The notes beneath the pieces were generated by a model, which was given only the letters and a program-made list of their open reading frames with translations, was not told the DNA's origin and made no database searches. The position numbers and the translations under genes were made by a program. DNA of 64,000 nucleotides. Source: Rhyzopertha dominica. Its lineage: Eukaryota; Arthropoda; Insecta; Coleoptera; Bostrichidae. Shown one piece after another: positions 36,218-49,345 of this stretch; position 1 is the stretch's first letter; each line of letters starts with the position of its first letter. The stretch spans positions 76,012,680 through 76,076,679 of the forward strand of contig QCXZ01000137.1 of NCBI GenBank assembly GCA_025024175.1, read 5' to 3'.

Positions 36218-36929
36218 TACCATCAACCATTTATTCTGCTGAATTTGAAGACCAGTAGCAATAACTTAGCAACCGTAGATACCATTAGCCGAATGGCGCT
36301 ACCGTTCCGCATCGAATCAGAGTTTCCTAATTCGTTCCGAAAGATGAAAAGTTAAGCCGTATGAAAATTAAGCCAGGGGCATTGTTAGAGCTTATGCAAA
36401 TGGGGTGTTCGTTGACGCAGGTTAGCGGGAATACGGTCCAGTGCACGTGGCCCTCTGGCCGAGCCGAGCTTTCAAATCGCTACCGTCTGTTCACCGAGTA
36501 CGATGTAAAATGTGTAAATATTCACACATACTAGAGTCCGTTTTGCATATTCATGAATTTGGTCCACTGTTTTATTCGCAAATATTAGCCCGGATTTGCA
36601 CGTCTGCCGCTAAGGGATTATATTTCAGTCTTTTTAGCCGAACCCTGCAGTGTCCCTGTCTCGTTTTGGGTTTAATGCGATTTTAGTTGCTTTGCGAAAA
36701 ACATTTTTCCCATTTTTTTGCCGACAAGATGCACGCGCTTATATTTTCCCAGTGGTCACATCTTTATGAAAAATGTTGATTTTATGAGTATAACGCCCTT
36801 TAGAAATTAAAAACATTGATTAAAGTAATAAATTTACATGTAAGGAGACCCTATTAAGGACTTGTTGTACGAAGGCGTAGAAGGGCCACCTATATTTTTA
36901 TTTTTAAATTACGGCTTTATTATCGAAAT
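36218..36929. other. spacer between two dead transposons, GC-richer in part
   Basis: Bases 36240-36700 are clearly richer in G+C than the flanks and contain short ORFs (36143-36355, 36441-36686) without recognisable motifs. Possibly old repeat or regulatory sequence. Confidence 0.35.
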
Positions 36930-38486
36930 TCCAAATTTAATGTAGCACGAAAAAGGGAGCAGCTGAATTTTTTTAAAATAAATTAAAAATTTAGACGCTT
37001 TGTGATGTTATATTATTATAATATCTTAAACGGAGACATAATATGTTTTTAGTATTATTTAACAACAATTGAACGATTATTTGAAAAGAAAAATTGTATT
37101 GCTACAAATTATTAAATGAGGACGAAAAAGCACAAATTGGTGTTGTTGTAAATTGACGTTAAATTAATCAAAATTGAAACAATTTGCTATCAAAAACTGG
37201 AAAGACGCATTTTTAATAACGGGTGCTCGAATTAAAGCATGTATTCTCCTTGGCATGCCTAAAATCAATTGGCGAATGTCCTCTTGAGGAATACGTTCCC
37301 ATTCCTCTAAAAGAGCTTGTTGCATCTGATTTAAAGTTGAAGGAGCAGGAGCCTGACTTCGCTTCCTTCGTCCAAGCATATCCCAAACATGTTCAATGTT
37401 CATTTGGGTTCACATCTCGACTCATCTCTGGCCACTCCATAACAGGAATGTTTAATTCGTTTAAGTACTGATGTGTGATTCTCGCGGTGTGCGGTCTGGC
37501 ATTATCATGCATCGGAAGGAAGTCATGTCCAATAAAATCAACATAGGGGACAACAAGATCTTGGAGAATTTCATCGATGTACCTGGAAGCAGTTAAGGAG
37601 CCTCTTGGAAGGATGTACAATTCTGTGTGTACCGCCAGAGATATTCCTGCCCACACCATAACTGAGCCCCCTTGGTATCCTACCCTAGGACTGAAGGTAC
37701 ATTCTGTAAAACGCTCTTATTGTCTTCGCCATTCTCTCTCACGACCATCGGGAGACCGCAGGCTAAATCTGGACTCATCGGTAAACAAAATTCTTGTGAT
37801 TTCTGGCAAACTGAAGTCGCGCAACACGATGACGCCTATTGCAGGTCTACGACTGGTAGGATTGGCTTCTCTAAGTCTTCGTCTAACTGTCCGCTCGCTT
37901 ACATTGGTGGCATTCCGCGCGTGATGAAGTCGCTTTCTGATCTCTACAACCGTAGCACGACGATCTCGAAGACTTTGTAAGACGATAAACCGATCATCAT
38001 GAGCGTTAGTTCTTCGTTGGGGACCAGTTCCAGGTCGTCTGGTGTAAGCTCCAGTTTCCAAGAAACGTGTAAAAATACGGTGCACAGTGCTATTGGATAT
38101 TGGGCAACATATCGCTCAGTTCTTCCGTCTTGAAGTAATGCAACAATAGCAGCCGCGGTTTCGGGATTAACAATAACAACACCACTTTAAAGTGTGATTT
38201 ACACCTGTCAGATTTCTCAAAACAATAAAAACAAAGCATTGTTCCCGTGGGTTCATGGCCAACTATGCACTTTTAAGTGATAAGATCCGTGCCATTTTTT
38301 ATTTTTGTGAGTTTTTATTTAAAACCAATGTTTTTCTTCAAATAAAGGTTAAATTGTTGTCAGAAAATACTTAACGTGTTGTCATGTTTGCGTTTAAGAT
38401 ATTGTAATAATAAAACATCACAAAATCTTAAAATTTTAAGTTTGTTTAAAAAAATTCATCTGCTCCGTTTTTCGTACCGGTGAGTG
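36930..38486 (-). mobile_element. decayed Tc1-like (DD34E) transposon with terminal inverted repeats
   Basis: The right end reads inward as CACTCACCGGTACGAAAAAC with a TA at 38487-38488. The left end has the corresponding TAGCACGAAAAAGGGAGCAG, and both continue with a shared inverted segment of over 100 bp (TTTTGTGATGTT, then AATATCTTAAACG). The outermost bases of the left end are degenerate, so its exact start is uncertain. It carries a frameshifted transposase on the minus strand. Confidence 0.82.
37164..38160 (-). pseudogene. Tc1-like transposase pseudogene, DD34E
   Basis: The minus-strand pieces read in order: a helix-turn-helix segment with FLETGAYTRRPGTGPQRRT (38085 downward), SERTVRRRLREAN, ITRILFTDESRFSL (first Asp), then after a frameshift near 37660-37720 MVWAGISL, PMHDNARPHTA (second Asp) and RDVNPNEHVWDML with the Glu. 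By my count 34 residues separate the second Asp from the Glu. A further frame change occurs near 37395. The three catalytic residues survive, but the usual SPDLNP has become SRDVNP and the gene cannot be translated through. Confidence 0.88.
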
Positions 38487-41400
38487 TAGAAATTCCGACT
38501 TCAGTCTCAAAGCAGAAATTCCAAAATTCAAGAATCATTTATTAGACTTATCTCAGAAGTAAGTATTGTAAAGGAAATTTGGATTATTGTTGAATTTGTT
38601 TCGTTAAAATTTCACAGAATTTAAGTCGTTTATCAAAGTCATCTTCACTTAATTCCTGAGTCACGTTAATTTTTAGTGGTTAAAACTTATATTTGTAGAG
38701 AATCCTGAACACTGAAATATGTGCGTACGTGAGCTTCCATTTCAAATAATTGATAGTCCCTGTTATTATCGAAAGGGAGCTTCTTATAAATTATCCTCCT
38801 TTTGAAGTGAACCTGAGACAGGAATAAAAGTAACGCATAATGTATTAAAAACTAACAAGTGCCGACGTTCGGATGGGGAAACTTTCCTAATTTATGGGCG
38901 CTCGTATAAATCACTGGCCGTTGCGGAAATGATATCATTATTATATTGTCGGCTCGTCGACAGCAAAAATACGTTTTTGTTAAATTTATTTATGAGCTAA
39001 TATTTAAAGCAAACAAGACGGGCGGAGAAGGGCCCCTCAAGAATGATTAACTTGTGTAATAAAAGTAAAATTCATCTAGGTGTATCCTCGTCGCAATGCG
39101 GGAATTTGAATTAACTTTCAAATTAATATTTATGAATACTTGCGTGTTACTAATATACACATATAAGGTATACCTACTTAATTTGATATATCATATTATC
39201 TACAGAGGTAACTATAGAAGTTAATAAGCTGCTGATTTGCCTGTATCATCATATATACATACTTGAATTTGTGGAAATACTGCACTGTTTGAATCTAGAA
39301 ACGACAACACATGTTTATAGAAACAAGTTTGAAGTTTTAAACAGTATCTTGCCCTTCATCGCGATTAGCTATATCTAGAAATAGTATATAAGCAGCCCTA
39401 AATTTATGAAACGTGGTCGTGCCATGATGTTCATTATTGTATTAAGTATTTTATACTTCTTAAATTTAGTCTAGATGATTCTTGATTACAGCAGTCGACA
39501 ATATATCCTGAATAGTTTGCCCTTTCTTTATCGCTTTTATTATTTTGCACCCTTTATCGCTTGTAACCTAGTTTTGTTAGTTCACTTCCAGCTTTAATCG
39601 AATCAGGCAATCTCAAACCGTCATTATTATTTTGAGATCAGGTTGCAAATGACACCATTTCCTTTGTCAGTACTTCTGCATTGTCACTGTTTATTGATTC
39701 TACCCTCCGTGGCATCTGGAAAAAGTCAGCTTCTTCTTTTGCATTTTGTCTTATACGAAATGTTTTAAAACTCCAAGCTTCGAATTCTAAAAAATAGTAG
39801 CTATTGGTATAACTCTCACCTTGCATCACTTATTATTACGAAATTTCTGCCCCTTTGCTTCAGTAAATAATGCATTTTTTAAATAACAAATGTGGCGCAT
39901 ATTAGCAATAGGTACTCGAAAACAAAATAATTCAGAATACTATTATATTGGATGAGAGACATAACATTTTATAATTTCCGTGTACATTAAATACACGACA
40001 AAATTACTTAATCATCCAATATAAGTACCAATCCTTTTACAGTATACACATGTATACTAGAATACAGAGCACAAGTACAATTGAATAAATTAAGTAGTAA
40101 ATGCAAAGATTATAATGTATTAAGAACGTTGCTTTTGTATATATTGTGCTAATTAATTTTATTTACTAATAGCATTAGCGGAAAACATTTTCCGATAGAT
40201 GCAACATAGAACTGAAGAGGAACTATATGTTTTGTAATGTATTTATATTGCGGGGTAAAGAAAAGTGTTGAAAATAGTTCGTTACAAATTATTATTAGCT
40301 TAGAAAGCTCGGATAAGTAAATTTATATTTTTTTTTAAATTTGTCTCAGTATTATTTTTAGTGATAACAATCAATTTTTTGAAGACAATGACATACCTTA
40401 AATGGGATCTGCCCCATTGGTTCTATTTTAAATTAAATTAAAACGCAATTAATTTTGGTACGTCACATCTAATGGAATTTTATTATAAAATTTTAAGTTT
40501 TGAGGTTTCTTTAGTGAAAAATCTTTTTTTAGATGTTGGAACTTTCAATGTTTTAGAAATATCGATGTATCGTTTGTTTTTGTACCTTATTATACAGTAG
40601 TTTATAAGAACATTTGTAAGTATCAAATTTCTCATATTTCTAAAAAAAAACAGTTAAATCACCAATGGTTAACCTATGTAAGGGAAATAATAGAAGGTCA
40701 ATATAACATAATATCCTTATATTCCGTGGTATAATTTTTATTGTTTAACTCAGTAAGACTAGATTTTACTTAAGTACAGAGTGCTATGTATATATCTATA
40801 AGCTATGTAAGTACATACATGTTCACTGACTAGACACAGTATTAGGCGTTCAGAACAAATAATTTATATATAAAGTCTTTGAAGTACACTGATATTGCAG
40901 TTTATTTATTAGCTGGTATTTGTTTTATGAACAAAATATCAGTGTTTTTACGAACAATGACACTTAACAAAGAACACGTGATGCATGAATAGAAAAAACA
41001 AATTACTTAATTAGCGATCGTGTCATTAATAACAATATTATGTAAAACACGGACCTGGGACACTAAAAACGGGTTTTAACATTTTACCTGTACATTTTTA
41101 AATCGCTGCCACCAGTGCAGTCATTTCATAATACAAAAATTCTTAGTGCTTCAAAAATTTTTTTAGTGGTAGTGTGTTTTATTATTCTTTCGTAATAACA
41201 TACTAAAACCCAACCCATTCTTGAAGCTTTGCAAGGCAACCATCTTGGAAAATATCAACATAAACCTGATTATTCACTTTCAATTGGTTTCTTTAAAAAT
41301 TTATGATTGTAACTAATGACATAGCATTTGGTTATTCTTGCCTTGATAGCTTGTATGTGTAGAATTAGTTCTGAAAATTTGATGATTTGGAGATTGAATC

Positions 41401-41673
41401 TTACTGCCTTGGACTGGACTGCAAACGTTATTAACATTTATCTCTTGCATTTATTGCGATGAAACGCTATTTAATAACGATGCAGTAAGATGTAAGACTA
41501 TTTACTTTATTTATTTTTATGAAATGACTACACTGTACGTATAACTAGAAATGTTTTATAAACAATAGTATTTCTGCTGACTTGCCTAGCAATCAGCAAT
41601 GTCCATTTAGCTGCATCTACCAATCAACAACAATTTTTATCATTCTATTTACCATTGCACTGCACTGCACATT
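38487..41673. other. intergenic region, no gene recognised; left part of the 41.7-kb gene's 3' UTR may lie here
   Basis: AT-rich with homopolymer runs. A 63-codon minus ORF at 39638-39829 has a moderately GC-rich end but no motif I recognise. No repeat boundaries were found. Confidence 0.4.
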
Positions 41674-42945
41674 TTAATAAGTTACTATATCATTGTTGCC
41701 TTCCACTGACACAACTTCAACTGCTGAACTGGCATTAGATTCCGTTTCTGCTGAACTTTCTTCCAAGTTTTCCGCGGCTCTTCCCGGCTTTGCGTTATTC
41801 ATATAATCTACTACCAGTTCTAACCCGATCAAAGCCCTCAGGTCCTTCACTCGTTTTTGCTTCTGTTCTTCTGTTTCCTCGTGGCCATCATCCTTATCCA
41901 TCGGACTGCCATCGACTTGAATATCTTCCGTTTTAGGAGGTTCGCTGGCCACCTGCTGCAAATTCCTGTATATACTGCTCACATTGGACATTACGTAGTT
42001 GGTACCGGTTTTGTTGTAGCTTTTGTCGAATCCCATCGATTTCACGTCGAATTTGTGGGATTTGCTCTCGGGTTTTCGATCAGATTTCTCCTTATTTGAG
42101 CTTGGTATGGGAACGCTAAACGCCGAGGCGTGTCTTGACTGCTTAAAACCGTCTTGCATGGAGCTAATGCTGTGAAAGTTTGTGGCTTCTCCGTTTTTAA
42201 TATCCTGATCGCGTTCCTGCATCGCCGGAGCGCTCATGGGGTTGGAATTCGGACTTTCTTTCTGATTTTTGCGGTCGTAAATGTGCCCCGACACGCGCAA
42301 ATCTATGAAGAAGTGCAAGGGGTCAATTCCGTAGGGAGGGGGATACAACGAGGGATACCACATGGGAGGGGGCGGAAGCACCACGTTAGCGTCTTGGCTT
42401 ATGGTTTGGGAAGGGTTTGTATACATCATTGGCATATTCCCCAGTTCGGATTTAGGTGCTTCAATATTAGGTATTGTTTCCGTCGAAGGTCGCTCTAATT
42501 TGCTGTCATCTACACCCGTTTCGCTTGTTTTACTGGATGGAACTTTGCTAATCGTGAGCTCCAACGGTCTATCCAAGCTTCTGTTATCGAACGCTGCTTT
42601 TTCCTGGATCATTTGTTTAGGCGACCAAGAAATCTGGTTGTCTTGTTTCTCTGGCTTCGGGGAAGCTTTCTGGAAATACTCGCTTCTTGATTGCGTCCAC
42701 GACCGTTTCCTCGGCCGCCTTTGATGCATTCCGATTTGAGCTGCTGCCCTGTTGGAGGCGTCCGCTTTAGCTTGTACTAGAGATCGCAGCATTTCGCTGA
42801 AGAAGTAGCTGTTTGGTACCAATGGCATGTTATATAGGTAGGGTGGTGTGGCCGCTAGTAGCCTCGACACGAGGTCAGTGTTTCGGTAATCCAAAGGGGA
42901 AACCCGTGGCTTTGGTGGTGGATGCAGCTCTTCGTTGGTAGACAT
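41674..42945 (-). CDS. proline/serine-rich protein of unknown function, terminal coding exon
   Basis: The frame is open from 43056, but CCTCCTTATTTACAG sits immediately before an ATG at 42945, a textbook splice acceptor, so the exon probably begins there (MSTNEELHPPP, 423 residues). Either a 5' UTR intron precedes it or the ATG is internal. The exon has higher GC than its flanks, and the long ORF is out of character for this region, which supports real coding. N-terminal block: SPLDYRNTDLVSRLLAATPP, then SYFFSEMLRSLVQAKADA. Next come a basic patch (RRPRKRSWTQSRSEYF), RPLELTISK, PPPPMWYPSLYPPPYGIDPL with FFIDLRVSGHIYDRK, and an acidic tail with KRVKDLRALIGLELVVDYM. There is no signal peptide. 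The low-complexity plus basic patch suggests a nuclear regulator, but I do not recognise the family. Confidence 0.72.
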   Translation of the reverse strand: MSTNEELHPPPKPRVSPLDYRNTDLVSRLLAATPPYLYNMPLVPNSYFFSEMLRSLVQAKADASNRAAAQIGMHQRRPRKRSWTQSRSEYFQKASPKPEKQDNQISWSPKQMIQEKAAFDNRSLDRPLELTISKVPSSKTSETGVDDSKLERPSTETIPNIEAPKSELGNMPMMYTNPSQTISQDANVVLPPPPMWYPSLYPPPYGIDPLHFFIDLRVSGHIYDRKNQKESPNSNPMSAPAMQERDQDIKNGEATNFHSISSMQDGFKQSRHASAFSVPIPSSNKEKSDRKPESKSHKFDVKSMGFDKSYNKTGTNYVMSNVSSIYRNLQQVASEPPKTEDIQVDGSPMDKDDGHEETEEQKQKRVKDLRALIGLELVVDYMNNAKPGRAAENLEESSAETESNASSAVEVVSVEGNNDIVTY

Positions 42946-43934
42946 CTGTAAATAAGGAGGCGCATTAGATTCCGAAACTGCGCTTTGAAAACTTTTGCTG
43001 TAAATTGCTACATCGTAATATAATGGACAATAGACCTTGATCAAAGGAAGTTTCAAATTTAATCTAATACATTTTGTTGTTCGTCGTTGCTCTAAAGAAA
43101 AATTATTAATTCATAAACACATACCAAACGCGCTAATACACACTGAATATTATTTCTATTCAAATAGGCACAAACATATTAACACTAAACGATGCTCAAC
43201 TTCATTCAGTTTTCTCCTAAAATGCGTAATATTTATTAAATGATCCAAAAATTAAAAATCTGCATTCGTCTGTCCATATGATAGTGGATTTGAACATAAT
43301 TCCCTTATTGACAAATATTTATCTTCATTTATTTGTTTGAAAATTAAATAATTAAACACTTGATATCCTTTAATTACAAAACATACATATAATTTTTTTT
43401 TCCATCGGACTTCCAAATGTTATACTGTACTGCCATTAGTGTAATATTGAATGCAGCGAAGTATCTAATATGAAATACGGTAGGTATGTATAATATGACA
43501 GGTATTTTTATATCAAGAAGAAATTTTCGTACATGTTCTATCAGGCTGATAAAGCTTCGATAATTGCTACAAATATATCCACTCATTCTGAGCGATGTAG
43601 ACTAATATCTACCATAAAGAGCATTCAAGAGAACTTGCTCTCAAATATTATGATGTCCATATTAAACAATCTGTCAATTATAAATTTATTGTTAATATTC
43701 TTTTCTACTGTAAGTAACCAAAAACATACTAGGGCTGATCATGTAGCTGATAAAATATTAAATTATTATTCAAATCATTGTTATGCCATAGGATCCTCTA
43801 CAAAACCATAATGATGAGATGAGAAGAAATGTGGCTCTTTACACTGATTAAGCGGTAGTTGGATCCCAAAGACAAATCAACCTTTTTTTAAAATATTAGA
43901 ATAATTTGACATTGTTTGTCGTCCTATCGTTGTG
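42946..43934. other. upstream flank or intron of the 41.7-kb gene
   Basis: The pyrimidine-rich acceptor at 42946-42960 implies that an intron begins here on the minus strand. Short ORFs (43374-43586, 43533-43811) lack motifs. The upstream exon was not found. Confidence 0.4.
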
Positions 43935-44094
43935 ACACACAAAATAAAATACTTCGTCGCGACGTGCCTACACTTTATTGTCTTCTTCAAGCTACAATCA
44001 AAATAATTATATATAAGACTAATTATTATTTTGATTGTAGCCTGAACGACTTGTTGCGACGAATTTGAAGTGTTTTATTTTGTCCTAAGCAACC
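43935..44094. repeat. palindromic MITE-like element
   Basis: A near-perfect inverted repeat about 160 bp long. The outer arms are ACAAAATAAAATACTTCGTCG against the complement of ACGAATTTGAAGTGTTTTATT; the inner arms are GCTACAATCAAAATAATTAT against AATTATTATTTTGATTGTAG. It has no coding capacity. The arms flank a very short centre near 44018, as in foldback or MITE elements. Target duplication not clear. Confidence 0.75.
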
Positions 44095-47000
44095 GTTTTC
44101 TACAACGAAATTCGGCATTATAGTCTAGGAGGCACTGAATTCTTTTGTACTTAATTTCGCAGTCTATGAGTATCAAATAGCTTGTTTAGATGGTGACACA
44201 AAACGACAATTTGTGAGTCTGGCTAAAATTTTCGGGTGGGTTCACTAGATAAAGAAAAAAAAAAGTCCACTTGTTTTCCCAGTCACAAATATAGGACATT
44301 AATTAAAGTGAGTCATTTTATTAATAGAAATAACAGTCTGGTACATCCCAAGTGGAGGAAAATAAGTCGGACTGAAAATTTGCCGATGCATAAATTTGAC
44401 CGATTTTTGAAATCCGTAACCCTTATTTTCCCATTGGCAAATGAGTCTGGCGGTTTCACGAAAATTGTAAAAATTACAAAATTTTTGCTGTTATTTTCCC
44501 TGATTTGAAAGTTTGTCACGTGATAAATAATACTATAATTTTATATGAAATATGCATCTGGCTGTCATTTACAATCAGGACAATCTCGCCAGATTCATAA
44601 GTCAAATGAGGACAGGAAGCGGCAGCTGCGTTGAGAAAAATATTTTTTAGTCATAGTCAAATTTTATTTAGTTTAATAAACTTGCAGCTGTATAAGTTAT
44701 AATGTAAACTATCATTTGACAAATTTTTAGAACTACGAAAATAAAGGCAATGGTTCTGATAATTCTTTCCAATTTTCCACCTGCCAAACACAAACAAGTT
44801 CCCTATATCTCTCACTAATAGAACTTTTTTGTCACTGGAAAAATGCAGTATATTTGTATTTTCTAATGTATTTGTATTTTCCGCCTCAACCCGTCAGAAC
44901 CCCCCTCCTACGTAAGTATGAATTTCGCTTAGAATAACAAATCGAATAATTCTATCGATGTTTGCTAAGTGGGAAAATATGTACCGAAAATCTTCAGTGC
45001 CTCTGGACTATTAGCAATAATAGACTTTTTCCATATAAGAAGAAACTCAATATTATATTATATTACATATCTTGGGGCTATGATAGCAACCCTAATCGCC
45101 TTATTCTTCTGTTCAAATCCATAAAACTGTTTGGAACTGTCGTTCAAAACTTCAATAACACAAATATTGTCTTCTGAAAGAAATGCAATGCAAGGTAAGT
45201 TACTTACTTTTTTTAAAAGCTCTACTTTGGTCATAATATCATGTAGTTCCTTACTAATGTTTTTATCAAATGAATTTTTCTTAACATTATGAAAAAATGG
45301 ATGGATTTAGCTTTAAAAAGAAGTGGAGCTATTTGGAGGTAGCTCAAACGAATCTGAAGCGGGCATCGTTACATTATACCTGAAGTGGTAAGATAGAGGT
45401 AGCTAGAACTAGCTAAAAGATCCTAGTGGAGTTGGACCACAATGGTATTATTAACTTAATGATGAAAATATAATATATATTGTGGATATAAAATTGTCAT
45501 TTTTATGGCTAGTTACAAGCCATACACTTAAAATTTCATGTTTTATCTGGAAAACAATTACATCCGCGATTGTAACAACGGTCGCCCGCCATAAACATGT
45601 AACGTAATGCGTTTCCACATTTTCGGTAGGTGCCGAATCGCCCCGGTCGTAAAGTATTTTATAATATATACGTGGTTCTTAGAGGGAGACGCATTTCTCT
45701 TTCTCGCATTATTTACTTTGCATTATTACACTTCGGTGCTCCCGTCTGTGTTAGTTTCGAAGTGTCGCGTCATAAATTTTAATCCCAGCTGCGAACTGCA
45801 GCTAAGTTTATCCGTAGCAGAGAGTAAATAAATATTTCCTTGGCGAGCGTTTCGTATTTTTCCTGTTTCGGTTAATGTTTCGTTTTTTGCGCACCGGAGA
45901 TGGTACAATTTCTCTTGAAGCATTTCGAAGACGTGTTCATTCGTTCAACAATGAAAAGAGCGCCTAGCTTCTCAAATATTTGTGGTATAGTTATACATGG
46001 CATCATCGATGCAGTATGTTTAAATAATATCGTTCTAGAACCAAGGCATTAATAGAAGATATAACCACGATTTTATATCTCAAACGAAGAATATTATCGC
46101 ATAAAATTTTTGTCGTTCGTACCTACAAATGACATATCAAGATCATCTGCAAGATGTTACGCATTTGGAGATGTATTTCTTATGCCAGAGGCGTGGGCAT
46201 AAATAAAAATGTGCCTTTATCGGATTATGTACTTAAGTGATTAAAGAAGTATTTATTCCATGAATAATCTTCGTTGATTTTCTGCAGGGTGACCTAAAAC
46301 AATTTCTGTGAAGACCCAAGTTTTTTATGTTTTTTATATATACTGATCTTCAAAAGCTGGTTTATTCCTAATTCAGTCATTCACGATCTCATTTAGGCGA
46401 TATCTAGAGCATTCAGTTGCAAGTCTATCACGTTTAACAAACGATGAGTAGATACATTTTATATGGAAGAATAAAGACCCGTGATCCACATAATCTATAG
46501 TAATGTCAAACGAAGTACTAAAGAAATATAAATTTCGCCTCAAGCATCTACTAATAGAACCACGTTTTATGATTTGGAATTCGCACTTATCAAATATTAA
46601 TTTAATTAACCGATGCCCTTTTTAGTTTCAACTTTTTGCATTAGAAGATTTAGAAATTTAAGTTAGGAGTGAATACGTACTTATAGATAAAAAATTTATT
46701 AAAACTGAGAATGAGGAAACAACCTGGTCTCGAAACAGTACCCAAGACTGTAATGATTTAAGCGTCGTTTTATCTCTAACAATTTTTACTCATACATCTA
46801 ATTGTACTCAAATTTCTGCATAATTTTGAAACCACCATTTGTTATAGTTCTCAAGCTGCAAAGATCCTTTCATGTATTATATACATCTTGCTGGCTGTCA
46901 ATGATTTACAAAATATAGCTCAATATCGCCAAAAACGTATTTTAACATTTTTTGCGGTATTTACTTGACTATACTGAAATCTGCAGGGATTAACAATTAA

Positions 47001-48200
47001 ATGCAAAGTATAAATTATTACTTATGTAGGTATTCCATTATGATCTAATAATCTTATGATGGCAATGTCTGCGGCAGTTTTTATGTGACAATTTATGTTC
47101 TTAACTTTAATCATAAATGCATAGTTTATGTGCTTAAAGCGCCTAATATCATCATCTGAAACTGAATATTAGCACATCGATAATACTCCATTAAACGTGG
47201 ATATTAGCAAATTTTGGATTAAAAAACCGTGATCGCATTGATCTGATATTTTAAATAGATCAAATTTGAGTACTTCTCTTTGCTTTTTGGCTAAAATAAT
47301 AACCAGAGCATAACTCGAAAATAGTGCTTTTGAGTCGATTATATAAATGCTAGATAATAACCAAACACCACAACATATATCACTAAAATGATAGCATATT
47401 ACATCTCAATAATGTTCGACGACGATTTTGTACACATTATAAGTAGGTACTATGTAATATCAGATTTAAATAGTTGCATAAAGTTATGCAAGACATGCTT
47501 TGTTATGAACACAGTACAGAATATACCATCTTCTATTTAGACTGAGCCTTTGGGTTTATTTGATTATCACATTTTTCATTTAGCTATTATTTTTTTAAGT
47601 TAAGCTANCCTTCGTAATCCGCCAGTGCACTGCTTCCAAAAATTAATCCAGCACTTAATATTTTAACTGAAATTTTAACCAAATTTAGCCTCATTTAAAT
47701 AAACTGAGACATATTTAATCCGTTTTTCAAGAAGTCTTTTGTATACTGGCATTTTAACAGCACACCGGGTTCTAATTCGTGCTTATAATACTACTGGATT
47801 CGATTCCTAAAACTTACTTTCAATATACTTTCATAACTCTTAGTTTGGATGAATTTTTGCTCGAAATAACTGATATTTTTCTAAGTTTTTTGTTTCTCTG
47901 TATTAATTTTGAAATTTGGAACTAAGAAGATCCGAGATACCGCCAAATACAAGTATGTGACCGATTCCGTGTATTCCACAAAACAGAATCACGCATAGTT
48001 GGACAATCCCTATTAGAAAAACATATTAGGAGAGCTGAACCTGACCTGACCTGACCAAAATAAGCTGGGAAACAGTTTGATAACGACTTATTGAATGTCA
48101 TTTGCATAGGTTAAGTATGAGTTCTGGATGAAAATTGTGAAATACGCTTGTCTATAAATTTTAGTTCATTAACAATTTCGTAAATACGTACTTCATTAAT
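44095..48200. other. intergenic or upstream intronic sequence; one GC-richer island
   Basis: Mostly AT-rich. Bases 45600-45960 are GC-richer with many CG dinucleotides and no good ORF, a possible regulatory island. A short ACCTG tandem (CTGACCTGACCTGACC) lies near 48040-48056. No gene recognised. Confidence 0.4.
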
Positions 48201-49345
48201 TAGCTAAATGTATGGAATGTGGGAAGGGCCCAGAGTTGGCAGTCCAGGTCTGGGGGGGGGGGGAAGAGGGCAACATTAATGTTGTATTGACGCACTTTAT
48301 GGAGGTCGGAATTTTAAGCGATTTGAAGCGTTCTAAAAACTCTCAAACTATAGGAGTTGATGGTGCACAAAGTTTCGTACTAAAAGATTGCGCTTCAATC
48401 TTTTCTGCGCATTTTTAATCTCATGTTGTGCCCTTTTGTATTTCGTGCCCTTTGGAAAGAACTATATGTATGTCCGATATTGAAAAAGGGTAACATCTGT
48501 CTGTTGCGATTTTGGATTTTGGAGATTGTTCTTTACAAAAACGTATATGATCCCATAAAAAATGTCATTTCACCTGTACAACACTGTCTTTGTACGTGGC
48601 AGATCCAACTTACCCTGCCTTAGTTCATCTCAGAGTTGTTGGATTTAGAGTCAGGTTGCCACGTATACTGACTTTTAAAAGACATTTGAAAAAATCGATC
48701 ATTTTGTCTTACTTACAAAAACTTGAGTTGTACGGATTTTCACGGTCTCTAATCCAGCTCTTTCCCTCTTATTTCTTGGACAGAGAAAACAGAGTCCGCT
48801 ACGCTAACTTTACCTCTATCTCCTTTACTCCTTCTCTAATGTCCCCCAGGAATCGTGTATAGGACCACTTTTAGTTCTGATTTTCATTAAAGACTTACCT
48901 GACTGTTTTAAACGTGTTAATTTAATGTTTACTGATGATCTTAAATTTTATTCTTGTATACCATATTCCTTTTTTGGTGTGGTGTAACTCCAATCGTTTA
49001 AAACTAAATGTATTAAAATGCTGCGTCATGTCATTCTGTCGTAAGCCGCACTATACAACTTATCAGTATGAAATAAGTGGTGTTCTGATTAGGGTTACCA
49101 AATACAAAGATTTTGGTGTCTTTTTTTCTTCGTACGAAAAATTATACGTATCGCACTGCAGTAAAGTATATTTTCCTCTCTTGGTGCTTATCACTCTTAA
49201 AAAGTTTCGGACAATAAACTTCCATATGGAAGTAGAAGATTTACTTTACTGTAATGCAAATAACCATTTTTACTTGCAAGCTATTATGTGTACAAAAAAT
49301 ACTAGAGCAAAAATAAGGAAGAAAAGAGTTATGAAATAAATAAAA
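48200..49345 (+). pseudogene. LINE reverse transcriptase fragment (jockey/CR1-like), decayed
   Basis: Plus-strand pieces in shifting frames keep reverse-transcriptase order. GVDGAQSFVLKDCASIFSAH is followed by WKELYVCPILKKGN (finger/palm region), then ILSYLQKLELYGFSRSLIQ and YFLDRENRVRYANF. A degenerate PQG-type site follows, then LMFTDDLKFYSC in place of the FADDxxLY catalytic box, and a thumb-like DFGVFFS. Frameshifts and stops are numerous and the element ends are lost. Confidence 0.75.
48253..48265 (+). repeat. G homopolymer, 13 bases
   Basis: An uninterrupted run of about 13 G in an AT-rich region, at the edge of the LINE fragment. It is prone to sequencing error and capable of quadruplex-like structure only with neighbours. 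Confidence 0.7.

Noticed and set aside
37223..37980. Plus-strand ORFs of 82-115 codons.
   Set aside because: They are antisense to the Tc1-like transposase pseudogene.
42154..42724. Plus-strand ORFs of 114 and 120 codons.
   Set aside because: They are antisense shadows of the long proline-rich coding exon on the minus strand.
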